A model generated the notes under the pieces. It saw only the letters and a program-made list of their open reading frames with translations, was not told where the DNA came from and made no database searches. From NCBI RefSeq assembly GCF_905404315.1, contig NC_066309.1, positions 4,340,001-4,404,000 on the forward strand: DNA of 64,000 bases, read 5' to 3'. The first letter of the stretch is position 1; each line of letters starts with the position of its first letter. Positions 22,605-32,897 of the stretch are shown here, in pieces. The DNA is from Leptidea sinapis (lineage: Eukaryota; Arthropoda; Insecta; Lepidoptera; Pieridae). Position numbers and translations under genes: made by a program.

Positions 22605-22830
22605 GATCCTGTAGATGAAGCCACAACCTCAGAGTTGAACAAAGCATACAAGATTTTATAACGATACGTCACTCGAACGGTTAGCTCAGTTGGTTAGAGC
22701 ACCGGCACGGAACGCCGGGGGTCGTGGGTTCGAGTCCCGCATCGTTCATAAAATTTTGTTTTTCAAATTTTATTTGTGTATTAATCCTAGAAGTGAGGGT
22801 TACCACTTTAAAAACATACCAAATTGTTTA
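22605..22830 (+). repeat. Family D tRNA-headed SINE
   Basis: It contains a 74-nt tRNA-like cloverleaf (22675-22748) with a fully paired 7-bp acceptor stem, a GCTC/GAGC D stem, a CCGGC/GCCGG anticodon stem, and a T arm with ttcgagt. The loop ACGGAAC would present GGA (Ser), but position 33 is C, not U, and the long Ser variable arm is absent. Conserved non-tRNA sequence on both sides (ctgtagatgaagccacaacc upstream, gaagtgagggttaccacttt downstream) recurs at 51110-51290, 62380-62445 and 25110-25172. It is a SINE and not a tRNA gene. Confidence 0.8.
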
Positions 22831-23019
22831 GAAAGAAGCTTGTTGAACTGAGAATAGGTCCATTTAAAATAATAGAGAAAATTTCAAATTTAATCTACAA
22901 GATAAACACTGGACATAAGATATCAGAGTCAAATTTCTTCGATGTCTCTACGTAAGTACCACAACCAGGATGTGTGAGAAGTTGTCGTTTGTCTTCTTTT
23001 AGGAGGGGATATTTTTTTT
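22831..23019. other. Unassigned DNA
   Basis: No gene or repeat recognised. Confidence 0.35.
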
Positions 23020-23157
23020 TATGGAATAGGAGGACAAACGAGCGTACGGGTCACCTGGTGTGAAGTGATCACCGCCGCTCACATTATCTTGCAACACCAG
23101 AGGAATCACAAGAGCGTTGCCGGCTTTTAAGGAAGGTGTACGCGCTTTTTTTTTTGT
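23020..23157 (+). repeat. Family B dispersed repeat, 3' truncated
   Basis: It carries gaggacaaacgagcgtacgg, gtcacctggtgtgaagtgat and gagcgttgccggcttttaag. It stops after the T-run at 23150. Fuller copies are at 44676-44945 and 35248-35600. Confidence 0.75.
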
Positions 23158-23544
23158 AAAGAGAATACACTTCTCTTCGTTTTAAATCAGTGTCGATGAC
23201 TCTGACAAATGTCAATGGGACTTGGTGATTAGAAATATAAACTTTAAAGATCATTGTGAATATTGTGAACTAAATAATTATAAATTTATCTCCATAACGA
23301 ATCGACATCAGCTATACACTAACATCAAGTGTCGTTTCTTTAATTACAGGTAATTTGCTATCTAACTTAAATATAATATTTTGTATACCTAGAATTATTT
23401 AACCTTTAATATAAAACTTTGAATTACAGAGAAACACAGCTTGTTTTTGTTAGACGGTGTCTAAAATATCTTATAAATATATACATAGAATATTCAAAAT
23501 AAAATTAATAAAACTTTAATATTTATCCATTATACCCAAGATAA
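23158..23544. other. Unassigned AT-rich DNA
   Basis: No gene or repeat recognised. Confidence 0.4.
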
Positions 23545-23745
23545 TTTAAACGTCTAGATAGAGCTAGGCAACTGATGAAAACAGTCCAGGTTTATTACTA
23601 TAATGTGATGCATGACAAGCTACCTCTTACACTCGCGATTTCTATGTCATTTTGTGTTAGTGTGCGTTGCATTGCTCAAAAAAGAGGTAAACTGTCATTC
23701 TCAATTTTTTTCGACGTTTACACAGATGTCACAGTTTATATAATA
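23545..23745 (+). repeat. Diverged terminal fragment of the THAP transposon family
   Basis: It corresponds to about 170-380 of the left arm. Shared blocks are gaaaacag.ccaggttt, gtgcgtgacaagctac-like, ttagtgtgcgtgc-like and ggtaaactgtca. It is much more diverged than the two arms are from each other. Confidence 0.6.
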
Positions 23746-24018
23746 TCTAATATATAAAATTCTCGTGTCATGGTGTTAAACATTGAACTCCTCCGAAACT
23801 TTGAGTGCATATTGGGTAGGTCTGAGAATCGGACAACATCTATTTTTCATCCCCCTAAATGTTAAAGGTGGTCCACATTTTTTTTTTATTTGTTTGATTA
23901 TGAGTCAGCATTAAAAAATACTACAATTTAAATTCAAATTTTCACCCATCTACGATCAAAAGTTACTTTTGTATCGCGATTTTAATATCGGCAATACAAC
24001 GTTTGCTGGGTCAGCTAG
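23746..24018 (+). mobile_element. Short Helitron-like element, 273 bp
   Basis: It begins A|TCTAATATATAAAATTCTCG and ends acaacgtttgctgggtcagCTAG|T. It is closely related to 53438-53742. Non-coding. Confidence 0.75.
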
Positions 24019-24033
24019 TATATATATATTTTT

Positions 24034-24057
24034 CTAATCGGTGTTAATACCGATTAG
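24034..24057. repeat. Perfect 9-bp hairpin
   Basis: ctaatcggt, loop gttaat, accgattag. The same ctaatcgg word recurs near 24140-24165, so it may be part of a small foldback element. Confidence 0.5.
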
Positions 24058-24344
24058 TTCCGTACCAATCGGAGGACCTTTATCAGGGTGAGTGTTGTGA
24101 GTTTGCGATCGCGTCCCGTCTAGCACTACGAATTTGCCCTCGTAATTAGCGTTGTAACTAATCGGTCACCGACTAATCGTCAATAAAGCCGATTGAAATA
24201 AATAAAGCATACCTATTGTTATAGAATACCTATTGTAACAGCAGAGTACAGCCCCTTAAGAAAGCCTTCGGAAATAATATTTCTTGAGCATTGTTGACTT
24301 CAAGCCTCATTTGTCAAGGCGTTGCGTTAATTATAATAATGGTA

Positions 24345-24825
24345 CTAGCTGACCCAGCAAACGTTGTATTGCCATATAAATTAATAAAAAAAAATTCAAT
24401 AATAAAAAATTTTGGGGTATAAAAAACAGATGACGACCGATTCTCAGACCTACTAAATATATCATAAATAAAATTTATCGTATTTAATAATCATTATATT
24501 CGATTGCCATCTTGCAACTCTATTGCGTATCTGTGGATGGATGAGAACAATATTAAAATTGCGATATAAAAATAGGTGTTGATCGTAGACCGGTAAAAAT
24601 TTGGAGTTGTATGTATTTTTAATGCTAAATAAAATAATTATAAAAAAAAATATCCAATAATTAAAAAAAAAGAAGTGAACAGCCCTTATCACTTAGGGGT
24701 ATGAAAAATAGATAGTAGCCGATTCTCAGACCTACTGAATATGCATACAAAATTTGGTAAAAATCAGTAACGAAGTTTCGAAGGAGTAAGGTAACTAACA
24801 TTGTGACAGAATTTTATATAATATA
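24345..24825 (-). mobile_element. Helitron-like element, partly dimeric
   Basis: The minus-strand 3' end CTAG is at 24345-24348 beside gctgacccagcaaacgttgt. The 5' side is attctgtcacaatgtt. The block 'cgattctcagacctact' occurs twice (near 24440 and 24720), so the element carries a partial internal duplication. Confidence 0.65.
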
Positions 24826-24850
24826 ATATTATGTTTGAAATATAATTTAA

Positions 24851-25110
24851 CTAGCAGACCCGACAGACGTCGTTCTGTACCTACATAATAAATAAAATAC
24901 TGTTTTGTTATGAATTTGTCAATAATATTTCATAACATCAAGAATTATTTCGTAAATTATGCTCGCTGTTGTTATAGTGACATTGTTTCACAGCAGAACT
25001 GTCAAACCGTGCGTCAATTTTTCATAGGAAATTTTATGTCCATACAAAATAAATATTGGAAAAACAAATTATTGTGGGTCCCAAATCAAAATAAAAACTA
25101 TCCTATCTGG
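24851..25110 (-). mobile_element. Helitron-like element, 5' truncated
   Basis: CTAG lies at 24851-24854 beside cagacccgacagacgtcgtt. The body matches 11109-11380. The 5' end is missing and the sequence passes into a SINE tail. Confidence 0.65.
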
Positions 25111-25172
25111 ATTTTATATATTGTGTATTAATCCCAGAAGTGAGGGTTATCATTTTAAAAACATTACAAATT
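25111..25172 (+). repeat. Family D SINE tail fragment
   Basis: It matches 22768-22830: gtgtattaatcccagaagtg followed by agggttatcattttaaaaac. Confidence 0.6.
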
Positions 25173-25321
25173 ATATTTTAAAATAACAAACGCGTTTTTA
25201 AAAAAAAACGAATATATTGCATATTATGTTGACATAATTAACATAATATTATTATTACGATTTCTGAGAAGGAAAATTACTTCAGGATTACTATAAAAAT
25301 CTATTTAACATTTTTTTTTAT

Positions 25322-25619
25322 GAAAATAAGGGACAAGACGAGCAGGACGTTCAGCTGATGGTAATTGATACGCCCTGCCCATTACAATGCAGTGCCGCTT
25401 AGGATTCTTGAAACCCCCAAAAATTCTGAGCGGCACTATAACTGCGCCTGTCATCTTGAGACAAGATTATTAAGTCTCATTTGCCCAGTAATTTCACTAG
25501 CTACGGCGCCCTTCAGACCGAAACACAGTAATGCTTACACATTACTGATTCACGGCAGAAATAGGCGCCGTTGTGCCATAATCTAGCCGGCATCCTGTGC
25601 AAAGGAGCCTCCCACTGGT
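25322..25619 (-). repeat. Family A SINE-like element, nearly full length
   Basis: The minus-strand copy runs from the ctcgtcttgtcccttatttt tail (25322) to the ccagtgggaggctcc head (25619). The open frame across it is artefactual. Confidence 0.75.
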
Positions 25620-26374
25620 CTATTTAACATAAAATATTTCAAAAATAATGTTCGATCGAATGAACTAATAAATAGTATGAACATATGTAACACAGCGTAT
25701 CTTTTATGAATAAAACATATTTTAATATTTTTTAATAATATTAATTAGATCATTGTTAATATTTAGACCGTATACTGATCTAAGTTACTCAACTCAACTT
25801 TATCGTTATAATAAAAGGGGAACATGGAAATTGTGAAAGCGAAATGTTTTGCCGAAAAACATTGTTAATTGTAAAATTATCAATTTCTTTAAATCAGAAA
25901 TTTAGAGGAAAATAAAACACCTGTGTCTGCTTAGATTTTCTTTATCAACTTCTACTTAGATTGAACTTGAAGAATTTTCATCTAACTTTCTGCAAAGTAA
26001 GATTACTTACTTACACTTCTGACGTTGAACTGTTAAGGGATTTGTGAATTCACTACGTGGTAAAGAAACTCAGAGCAGCAAGGCATTGTATTTTCTTTAT
26101 ATTTTCGTATTCTATTTTTCAATTAAGTAATTCTAAGGCTGGGTTGCATCATATTATTAGCTGTTATAGTTAAGGTTTATGTCAAATTTAACGTTAAAAA
26201 TAATGGTGACTTTAACATAGACTGCGGCATGTGTTGCACCATCGAATTCCTTGGCATAAAAGTGAAATAACAAGTCAATATCGGATGTGTAATTGAACAT
26301 TAACAATAGCTCTAACAGTTCAATGGTTAAATTGGTTCAAGCTCATACAGCCGTATTTGTTATTTAATAATTAA
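25620..26374. other. Unassigned AT-rich DNA
   Basis: A possible decayed MITE end lies at 26130-26250 (ggctgggttgcatcatatta facing gtgttgcaccat). Nothing else recognised. Confidence 0.35.
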
Positions 26375-26690
26375 CTAGCGGACCCGACAGACGTTGTTCT
26401 GTTAAAAAAAAACTCTCGCCGATGGAATTTCGTAAAATCCGTTCTTAGCTGACCTCTACTCGACGAAAGGAATATTCCTACCTACCTAAATTTCAAGTCT
26501 CTACGCCTTATGGTTCCAGAGATATCGTGATGAGTGACTGTTGATAGAATTTCGTAGAAATCCGTTCTTAGCTGATCTCTGCTCGACGAAAGGAATATTC
26601 CTACTTACCTAAATTTCAAGTCTCTACGCCTTATGGTTCCAGTAGATATCGTGATGATATACGTGGAAATCTCTTATACATATATATAGA
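26375..26690 (-). mobile_element. Helitron-like element, 316 bp, with internal tandem duplication
   Basis: The minus-strand 5' end A|TCTATATATATGTATAAG is at 26690 and the 3' end gtcgggtccgCTAG|T at 26375. A ~120-bp unit is repeated in tandem (26425-26546 and 26547-26664). It sits directly against the helicase remnant at 26691, interrupting it. Confidence 0.75.
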
Positions 26691-27000
26691 TTGACCATGG
26701 GAAATGGATTTTCTAGATTCAGACCACAAACTATCAATAATTGGCCTTGAGATTTGTTATTGGTCATGGCGAATGCAAGACGGATCGGAAATTAAAGATT
26801 TGCGGGCTAACTCGACATGCAAAATGTTCATGAAGTAGTTGCTGTAGATCATGAAGAATTGCTATTATCATTGCTGCATTGATCTCTTCATGTCGTTGTT
26901 CCTCCATGGTGCCCATGAAATATAATCGTTAAAATTTATGGTGTGCATCTTCGAGAGATTGCATTGATCCAATTCGATGGTGAATCTGTCCTTGTATCTA
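26691..27000 (-). pseudogene. Decayed Helitron helicase fragment
   Basis: The minus strand near the 26691 boundary reads FPIRLAFAMTNNKSQGQLL followed by a V-C-G-L-N-L-E block. This is the C-terminal helicase motif (FPxRxxFAMTxNKxQGQ) of Helitron Rep/helicase proteins. An upstream stop in the same frame and loss of the following 'LYVA.SR' block show that it is dead. Its coding sequence is cut where the 316-bp Helitron begins. Confidence 0.75.
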
Positions 27001-27389
27001 CAAGATCAAAAGCAAAGTCCGTATTACTGACTTGTAAACACTTATTTTTAGAATTAGCATACATTATACATAGGAATAAGTTTTGTATGTATGTTATTCT
27101 TCTACTGTATTGTGTGTAAGAATATAAATTAATTAATACCCTGAATATCGGATTAAATCGTCGTTCTTAGACAATGTCTGCCCCAAATGAGGACATTTGG
27201 AAACATTGTATTTTTGTGTGTTTGCTAGAAAATGTCGTGATTCGGTCTCACAAAAATGTCAAAATGTCAATCCATACAAAATGTATGAGAAAATAAATGT
27301 TTTTATAATAATATATTTTTGTGATTTTTTCGATATTTTATTACTTATCATCCTATTCCGGACTAAGAGTAACCCAAAAAATCAAACAA
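27001..27389. other. Unassigned DNA
   Basis: An open frame at 27197-27406 has no recognisable domain. Its latter part runs into the Helitron end that follows. Confidence 0.35.
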
Positions 27390-27461
27390 CAGAAAAAATG
27401 GTCTAGCCGTTCTTGAGTTATAAATGGTGTAACTAACACGACTTTCTTTTATATATATATA
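27390..27461 (-). mobile_element. 5' end of a truncated Helitron-like element
   Basis: The minus strand reads tatatatataaaagaaagtc, then gtgttagttacacc and aacggctagacca, the family's 5' text. It directly abuts the 3' end of the next element at 27462. Confidence 0.6.
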
Positions 27462-27903
27462 CTAGTGGACCCAACAGACGTTGTCCTGTACACACGTTTT
27501 TCATTTGAAAAACCGGTCCAGCCGTTGGGAGGAGTTCACTAACATACACATGAGCAGGAGAATTATATTATATGGGCGGAATTGAGAATCTAAACCAATC
27601 TCAAATTCACTGAAACAAACAAAAAAGGGCATCAAAATCAGTCCAGCCGTTTAGGAGGTAGTTTAATTGTGAATCTAAACCATTTTTGAATCCACCTGAA
27701 GACACACACCAATCTCAAATTCACTGGAACACACAAAAATATCATCAAAATCGGTCCAGCCGTTTAGGAGGTAGTTCAATTGTGAATCTAAACCGTTCTC
27801 GAATCCACCTGAATACACACAGAAAGTTTCATTAGAATCGGTCCGGCCGTCTAGGAGGAGTTCAGTGACACACACACGCACACAAGAATTATATATATAA
27901 AGA
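27462..27903 (-). mobile_element. Helitron-like element, 442 bp, with internal repeats
   Basis: The minus-strand 5' end A|TCTTTATATATATAATTC is at 27903 and the 3' end gtctgttgggtccaCTAG at 27462. About 110-bp internal units repeat twice (near 27593-27706 and 27708-27818), each with cggctggaccgattttgatg. Close relative of 56797-57236. Confidence 0.75.
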
Positions 27904-28100
27904 TTGCCAAAGCCATCTTTGCAAGGTTTTTACATTATTGTTCTTTCCACAAACGTAGAATAGCAAGAGGAAACAATAATTTTAATAATATAGTTACGCA
28001 AAAGAAGTATAACTCCTTGCGTGCATACACACACTTTTTAAATATCTAAACGAACTAATTTGAAATTAAAAGATATACCAAAATAACTAAATACACGCCA

Positions 28101-28342
28101 TGTGAAGCAGTAATGTATAAGCAGTACTGTGTTTCGGTCTTTAAGGCGCCGTAGCTAGTGAAATTACTGGGCAAATGAGATTTAACATCTTACGTCTCAA
28201 GGTGACGAGCGCAGTTGCAGTGCCGCTCATAATATTTGGGGTTTTTCAAGAATCCTGTGCGGCACTGCATTGTAATGGGCAGGGCGTATCAATTACCATT
28301 AGCTGAACTTCCTGCTCGTCTCGTCCCTTATTTTCATAAAAA
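28101..28342 (+). repeat. Family A SINE-like element, 5' truncated, A-rich tail
   Basis: It starts at gtgaagcagtaatgtataag and ends ctcgtcccttattttcataa followed by A-rich sequence, the clearest tail in the family. Confidence 0.75.
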
Positions 28343-28587
28343 AAATAAAAAAGCATAAAACTTGTATCCTCACTATCTATATAAACAAATAATAAAGCTA
28401 CAGATTTTCAATCTTCTTAAAGAAAAAAATACGTAATACGAACGAAAGCTAAATTTATTTAATTAAATTTACGGTTTACTGAAACATTCAGAACTTCGTA
28501 GACAGTTCACGGCACTTGAAATTGATGATTTCTTTTGTGGCGGAAAATTTATAAAGATATGCCTTTTGTTATTTTTTGTTAGGCTTT

Positions 28588-28622
28588 AAAAGGACCATGT
28601 CCTACTAGGACATGGTCCTTTT
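28588..28622. repeat. Perfect 35-bp palindrome (17-bp arms, 1-nt centre)
   Basis: aaaaggaccatgtccta, c, taggacatggtcctttt. It lies just upstream of a Helitron-like 5' end. No other feature explains it. Confidence 0.85.
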
Positions 28623-28635
28623 ACGCCATGGATTA

Positions 28636-28860
28636 TTCCTACTAATATTATAAATGTGAATGTAAGTTTGTTTGTTACGCTTTTAGGCCGGAGCTTCTGA
28701 AACGATTTTGATGAAATTAGTTCTTTTTGTTGCATTTGTACTGCCGAGAGAGAGCACGGGATTCCATGTTTAGTCAAAACCATCCTCCCTTTTAATGTTG
28801 TTAGGATACCTTTTAATTTCAATAGCTTCTCTAACAATCCGTGGGATATATTGGTGTTCA
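28636..28860 (+). mobile_element. Helitron-like 5' fragment
   Basis: It reads ctactaatattataaatgtg and then ggccggagcttctgaaacga, as in 18360-18555. The 3' end is not identified. Confidence 0.5.
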
Positions 28861-28914
28861 GCAGAAATCAACCGTGGGTTATGCAGCTCGATTCAGTGGT
28901 TGGTACCGGCCGGT

Positions 28915-29185
28915 ATGTTCATGCAATTGGATCGAAATGTCGACACCAAATTATTAAAATATAGATCGTGAGTACCCGTCATAATAATTACATTGTTAAA
29001 CTTTCGCGGTGATAAAAGTTTAATAACAATTGAATTGTCAATGTGTGTTTTAGCTAGTTTATTAATATTCAAAATACTAAGGAGGTAATGCCAAGCGTGG
29101 CTCACTGTACGACTTGTCAATCAAAGTCGGTTATAGTAACAACAGATTCGCTTATCTTTTTTATCTTGCTGTATCTCCGCCAAAG
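28915..29185 (+). repeat. Family K dispersed repeat, longest copy
   Basis: 28915-29025 matches 5705-5815, and 29035-29180 matches the reverse complement of 52855-53005 (aaaatactaaggaggtaatg, acttgtcaatcaaagtcggt, atcttgctgtatctccg). Confidence 0.65.
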
Positions 29186-29636
29186 ATATTCCTCCTGTTA
29201 TAGCAATTAGACTCCTTAATTGGGTATATTTTTCCTTCCGGGATGTTTGTCTTTCCGACTCGCAACAACCTTCCCGGAATGTTAGTGGGTTTTTCTAAGT
29301 GAGCTCATATTTTCAAAAATTTTTGCCTGTTAGCTAGCCACTCCTGTTTATTTCAATATTATTTAATTGATTGGACCGTTTTGCCTTTGTCTAGTCAGCT
29401 TCTGCTCTCAGGAATGTCAATGCTCAACACAATTTGAAGGTCGTGTTTGCTTGAGATGATGGATCAACGGGTCAGTATGGGCAATAGTGCAGATATCATA
29501 TCTTTCGACTGTCTGCAGGTTTTAAGGTGTCGCACTATTTCAACATTATGAAATATACCTAAATATTTAATTATAAATATATTGTAATAGAACTTTAAAT
29601 TCAAAAATATAAAGCACACTTCTCGGAGACACAATA
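29186..29636. other. Unassigned DNA
   Basis: Nothing recognised. It may be the remainder of family K. Confidence 0.35.
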
Positions 29637-29765
29637 ACCCAGCCACCCAGCCACCACAAGTAGTACCCAGCCATTGCCTACTTCATATACGAAGGGAACG
29701 ACTCGCGCCACGACGACGCCACAAGCAATGACCTACAGGTGAACATGACGACGCCTGCCATAAAA
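29637..29765 (+). repeat. Family G dispersed repeat, diverged
   Basis: It shares cagccattgcct, gaagggaacgac, cgccacaagcaatgac and gaacatgacgacgcctgcca with 38610-38800 and 56300-56455. Confidence 0.55.
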
Positions 29766-29949
29766 AATATAAAAAGTTAGTCAAAGAATCAATATCGACA
29801 TTATTTACAATAGGCTACCTCTATTACATTATGTTCTACATGCCAAATTAATTCTGTTTGTTTTGTGAGTCACGACAGTTTCAATAATGAAGAAAATAAT
29901 ACAAATTTATTTTCTGTTTAGGGTTTACTTGAATTAATATCAAAATATA

Positions 29950-30400
29950 CAATACTTATACTCAATGTTATACGGAACGCAGACGTGGTCGCTAAGTATG
30001 GGCGTTATGAGGAAGCTCATTGTCGCTCAGAGGGCAATGGAGAGGGCTATGCTCGGAGTTTCCCTGCGAGATCGAATCAGATATGAGGACATGCGTAGGA
30101 GAACCACGGTTACCGATATACTAGAGATGGTTGCGAAGCGTCAAAAAGTAGCAGTGGGCACATAGCTCGATGGACAGATGGCTGTTGGGTCAGAAAGTCT
30201 TCGAATGGCGACCACGTACCGGAAGATGTAGTATTGGTAGGCACAAAAGACCGACGATCTGTTCAAGATCGCCAGAATACATTGGATGAGGGTAGTACAG
30301 GACCGATCGTCATGGCTATCTTTGGGGGAGACCTTTGTCCAAAAGTCAACGTCTTCCGGCTGAAATGATGACGAAGATGGTGATGATACTCATGGTATAG
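29950..30400 (+). pseudogene. RTE-type LINE 3' end, coding remnant
   Basis: 29965-30165 encodes AQRAMERAMLGVSLRDRIRY within a frame starting LYGTQTWSL, the hallmark C-terminal stretch of RTE-clade reverse transcriptases. A frameshift follows near 30150, and the usual 'ARWTDGRW…WRPRTGR…DDLFKIA' order can still be followed to about 30340. It ends in a gatgatgat-like 3' terminus. Severely 5' truncated. Confidence 0.85.
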
Positions 30401-30900
30401 TTTTGGAGGGCCTAGTCACTTCTTTACTTTAGCCTTGGTAGTTTATGATCACATATATCGAAATATCTTGGAAGTAATTGATGCTGTCGACTTCCTGACA
30501 TCTCTTTCCAACCATCTTTAATGTAGTTCAATACAGAAGCTTATTAATTCGCTTTTTTATTGTAAATTCAAAGTCCTTCTTCTTGACCTTTTAGCCTAGA
30601 AAGTTTCATAACGTAAGTACGGAGCGGTGCAGAAGTTGTACGCAAGAATCGTGCCGCTGCATTAATTATTATATCTTGTGGTTTGTGTTTTAGTTCACGA
30701 GGCAGTAGCCGTAGTACTCAGCACGTACATTCTGTCAAACTTTGTAGAATGGGTTCTGTCAGAGACAATTGTTGTGAGAATAATGTCAGATGTTTTCAGT
30801 ATTAGATTAAGGATTGATCTCCGCTGCGCTCCCAATTAGATACCTCAGGCGTAGTCGCAAAGTGCATCAACAAATACTTCGACCAAGTGGGCATATTCGA
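30401..30900. other. Unassigned DNA
   Basis: No gene or repeat recognised. Confidence 0.35.
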
Positions 30901-31350
30901 GCCAGTCTCTAACTATGTGTGACGTTGACGTGCCACATGTTCTGACTTTGCTAATAAATGACACTAAAATGGCAGGTTGCTTAGTAAAAGTTTTTAAATT
31001 GAATACTACAAGAAATAAGAAAGACAACTCCTTTCTTGTGTCTATGTTTAATTTTAGAGTGCCTAGATGCCCACGTAAACCTGTTTACGTAACCACGTAA
31101 AATAAATTTGAAAAAACTTCTCGCAGAACTATTTTGGGGATCAATTCACCTGTGTCGCGATTATGCAAAATTATAAACGATTATAAATTCTTAGACCTAT
31201 TCAGTGATTCGTTGCCAAGGTTTCGCAAAAATGTATTGTAAATAAATAACTGATAAGTATTCTTGATTTGTTTATCTTAACTTGTCATCATTTCATTACA
31301 TCATAGAATGGGTGTTTTATAACTTATACTTATTTTATATAACTATTTCA

Positions 31351-31392
31351 CACATAATTAAGCATGCGGAATACCGCATGCTTAATTATGTG
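31351..31392. repeat. Perfect hairpin with 19-bp arms
   Basis: cacataattaagcatgcgg, loop aata, ccgcatgcttaattatgtg. Confidence 0.85.
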
Positions 31393-31472
31393 CTTATTTA
31401 CAAGAGTCTTATTACTAAATTCATAACCTTTTAAGGTGTATTCACCTAGTAATAAGACTCTTGTAAATAAGC
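31392..31472. repeat. Perfect hairpin with 26-bp arms, abutting the previous one
   Basis: The left arm 31392-31417 starts gcttatttacaagagtctta. The right arm 31447-31472 is its exact reverse complement. The loop is 29 nt. Confidence 0.85.
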
Positions 31473-31551
31473 ATAATAATTATAAATGTAATATTGTAAT
31501 TACCACTGGTGAATCTAAATAAATAAATAAAAGACACTGGGATCACATATA

Positions 31552-31824
31552 CTAATATTGACACACTTTTTAAACAAATTATCTTGCCCCAAGTTAAGCA
31601 TATATAGCCTGTGTTATGGGTTACAAGACAATGATATATTCAATACAATATACTTACTTAAACATACATAAATTCATATAAACATACATAAATACATTTA
31701 AACATCCATGACTCGGAAACAAACATCCATATTCATCAATATAAATGCTAGCACCGACCGGGATTCGAACCCGGAACCTCTAGCTTAGTAGGTAGGATCG
31801 CTAACCACTCGGCTATACATATCA
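31552..31824 (-). repeat. Family C tRNA-headed SINE, best copy
   Basis: The minus-strand head has gccgagtggttagcgatcct and ccgggttcgaatcccggtcg, with exact A- and B-box spacing. The tail ends attatcttg…gtgtcaata. Confidence 0.8.
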
Positions 31825-32589
31825 TCAGTAAGTATTTAGTATTTTATTAATTTCAATGTAAAATAACACGCACCGTATATAAGTAAAACTTGAAAGATGC
31901 CAATTGAGTGTCAAGATGCCACGTATCTTAGTTGTCGTAATATAAAAGCTATTGTTCTTAGAAATGCGGTTGGAGGGCAGCGGAGACTAATCCTCAATGT
32001 AAGACTGAGACCAATTTTTTTATATATTATATTCTTGGTGAATCTACCTGAAGATCAGAAGACCTTTTTAAGTTTTAAGCGGAATCGTCTGCTTGCTAGT
32101 CGGTATACTACGCTACATTATAACGTAACACTACACTAGTCAATTCAAGATTAAAATATGTCTCGTCTATTTTTATCCTCAAATCCATCAAACTGAAGAA
32201 CAACAGTACAAAAGTACTGTTATTTTGCCGCAGAAACAGGTGTGATGGCAGTGGTGTATCTGGCGAACACTGTTATAAGTAAAAACTAACAATAATATTC
32301 AATAATTATACTTGTATAATAAAATTTCGTAGCAGCATAGAATTCGAATAATCGATGTTTTTGTGTGCACAAAGAAAATATTGGATATTGGTTATGAAAA
32401 TCCTGGTTAAGATATTAATGGGACAGACTGTTTATATTGCCAATGGCAATAATGTTTAAAGCTCCAAATTAAAGGTTTAAGGGACGAAAATTACGTTTCA
32501 AGATACATTACATAAAAACGAACATACGTACCAAGCTAAAAAATTAATACATATATGTATACACATATATTATTACCTTACAACATCAC
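31825..32589. other. Unassigned AT-rich DNA
   Basis: The open frame 31897-32139 has no recognisable domain. No repeats matched. Confidence 0.4.
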
Positions 32590-32660
32590 TATTGTGTACC
32601 AGTGACATTACAATGTCACTAAAACCAGGCCGTTATATTGTAAGAAAAAAAGTGAAATTG
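32590..32660 (+). repeat. Family J repeat fragment
   Basis: 'gtgacattacaatgtcacta' followed by aaaccaggccgtta is shared (inverted) with 59690-59745. The first word is itself a near-palindrome. Confidence 0.5.
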
Positions 32661-32720
32661 TAATATCACGGCTTTGAAAATATACCTGCAACATATATAA
32701 GAACAAAGTAGATTGTATGT

Positions 32721-32897
32721 GACCAGTGGGAGGCTCCTTTACACAGGATGCCGGCTAGAATATGGGTACCACAAAGGCGCCTATTTCTGCCGTGAAGCAG
32801 TAATTTGTAAGCATTACTGTGTTTCAGTCGGTAGCCGGTAGTAGGTCGTATCAATTACCATCAGTTGAACGTCGTGCTCATCTCGTCCTTTATTGGC
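32721..32897 (+). repeat. Family A SINE-like element with a large internal deletion
   Basis: The head ccagtgggaggctcctttac and tail gtatcaattaccatcagttg are kept; about 120 bp between them is lost. Confidence 0.7.

Larger units (their letters stand above)
30901..31535 (+). pseudogene. LINE 3' end with C-terminal coding remnant and (TAAA)n tail
   Basis: 31105-31245 reads GINSPVSRLCKIINDYKF then LDLFSDSLPRF, the SPxxR C-terminal block seen in other LINEs here. Upstream, 30915-31100 (RVPRCPRKPV) could be the preceding part in another frame. The 3' UTR contains two abutting perfect hairpins (31351-31472) and a taaataaataaa tail at about 31517-31531. Confidence 0.6.

Noticed and set aside
22675..22748. 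Functional tRNA gene (Ser-GGA)
   Set aside because: C at position 33, no Ser variable arm, and conserved SINE sequence on both sides.
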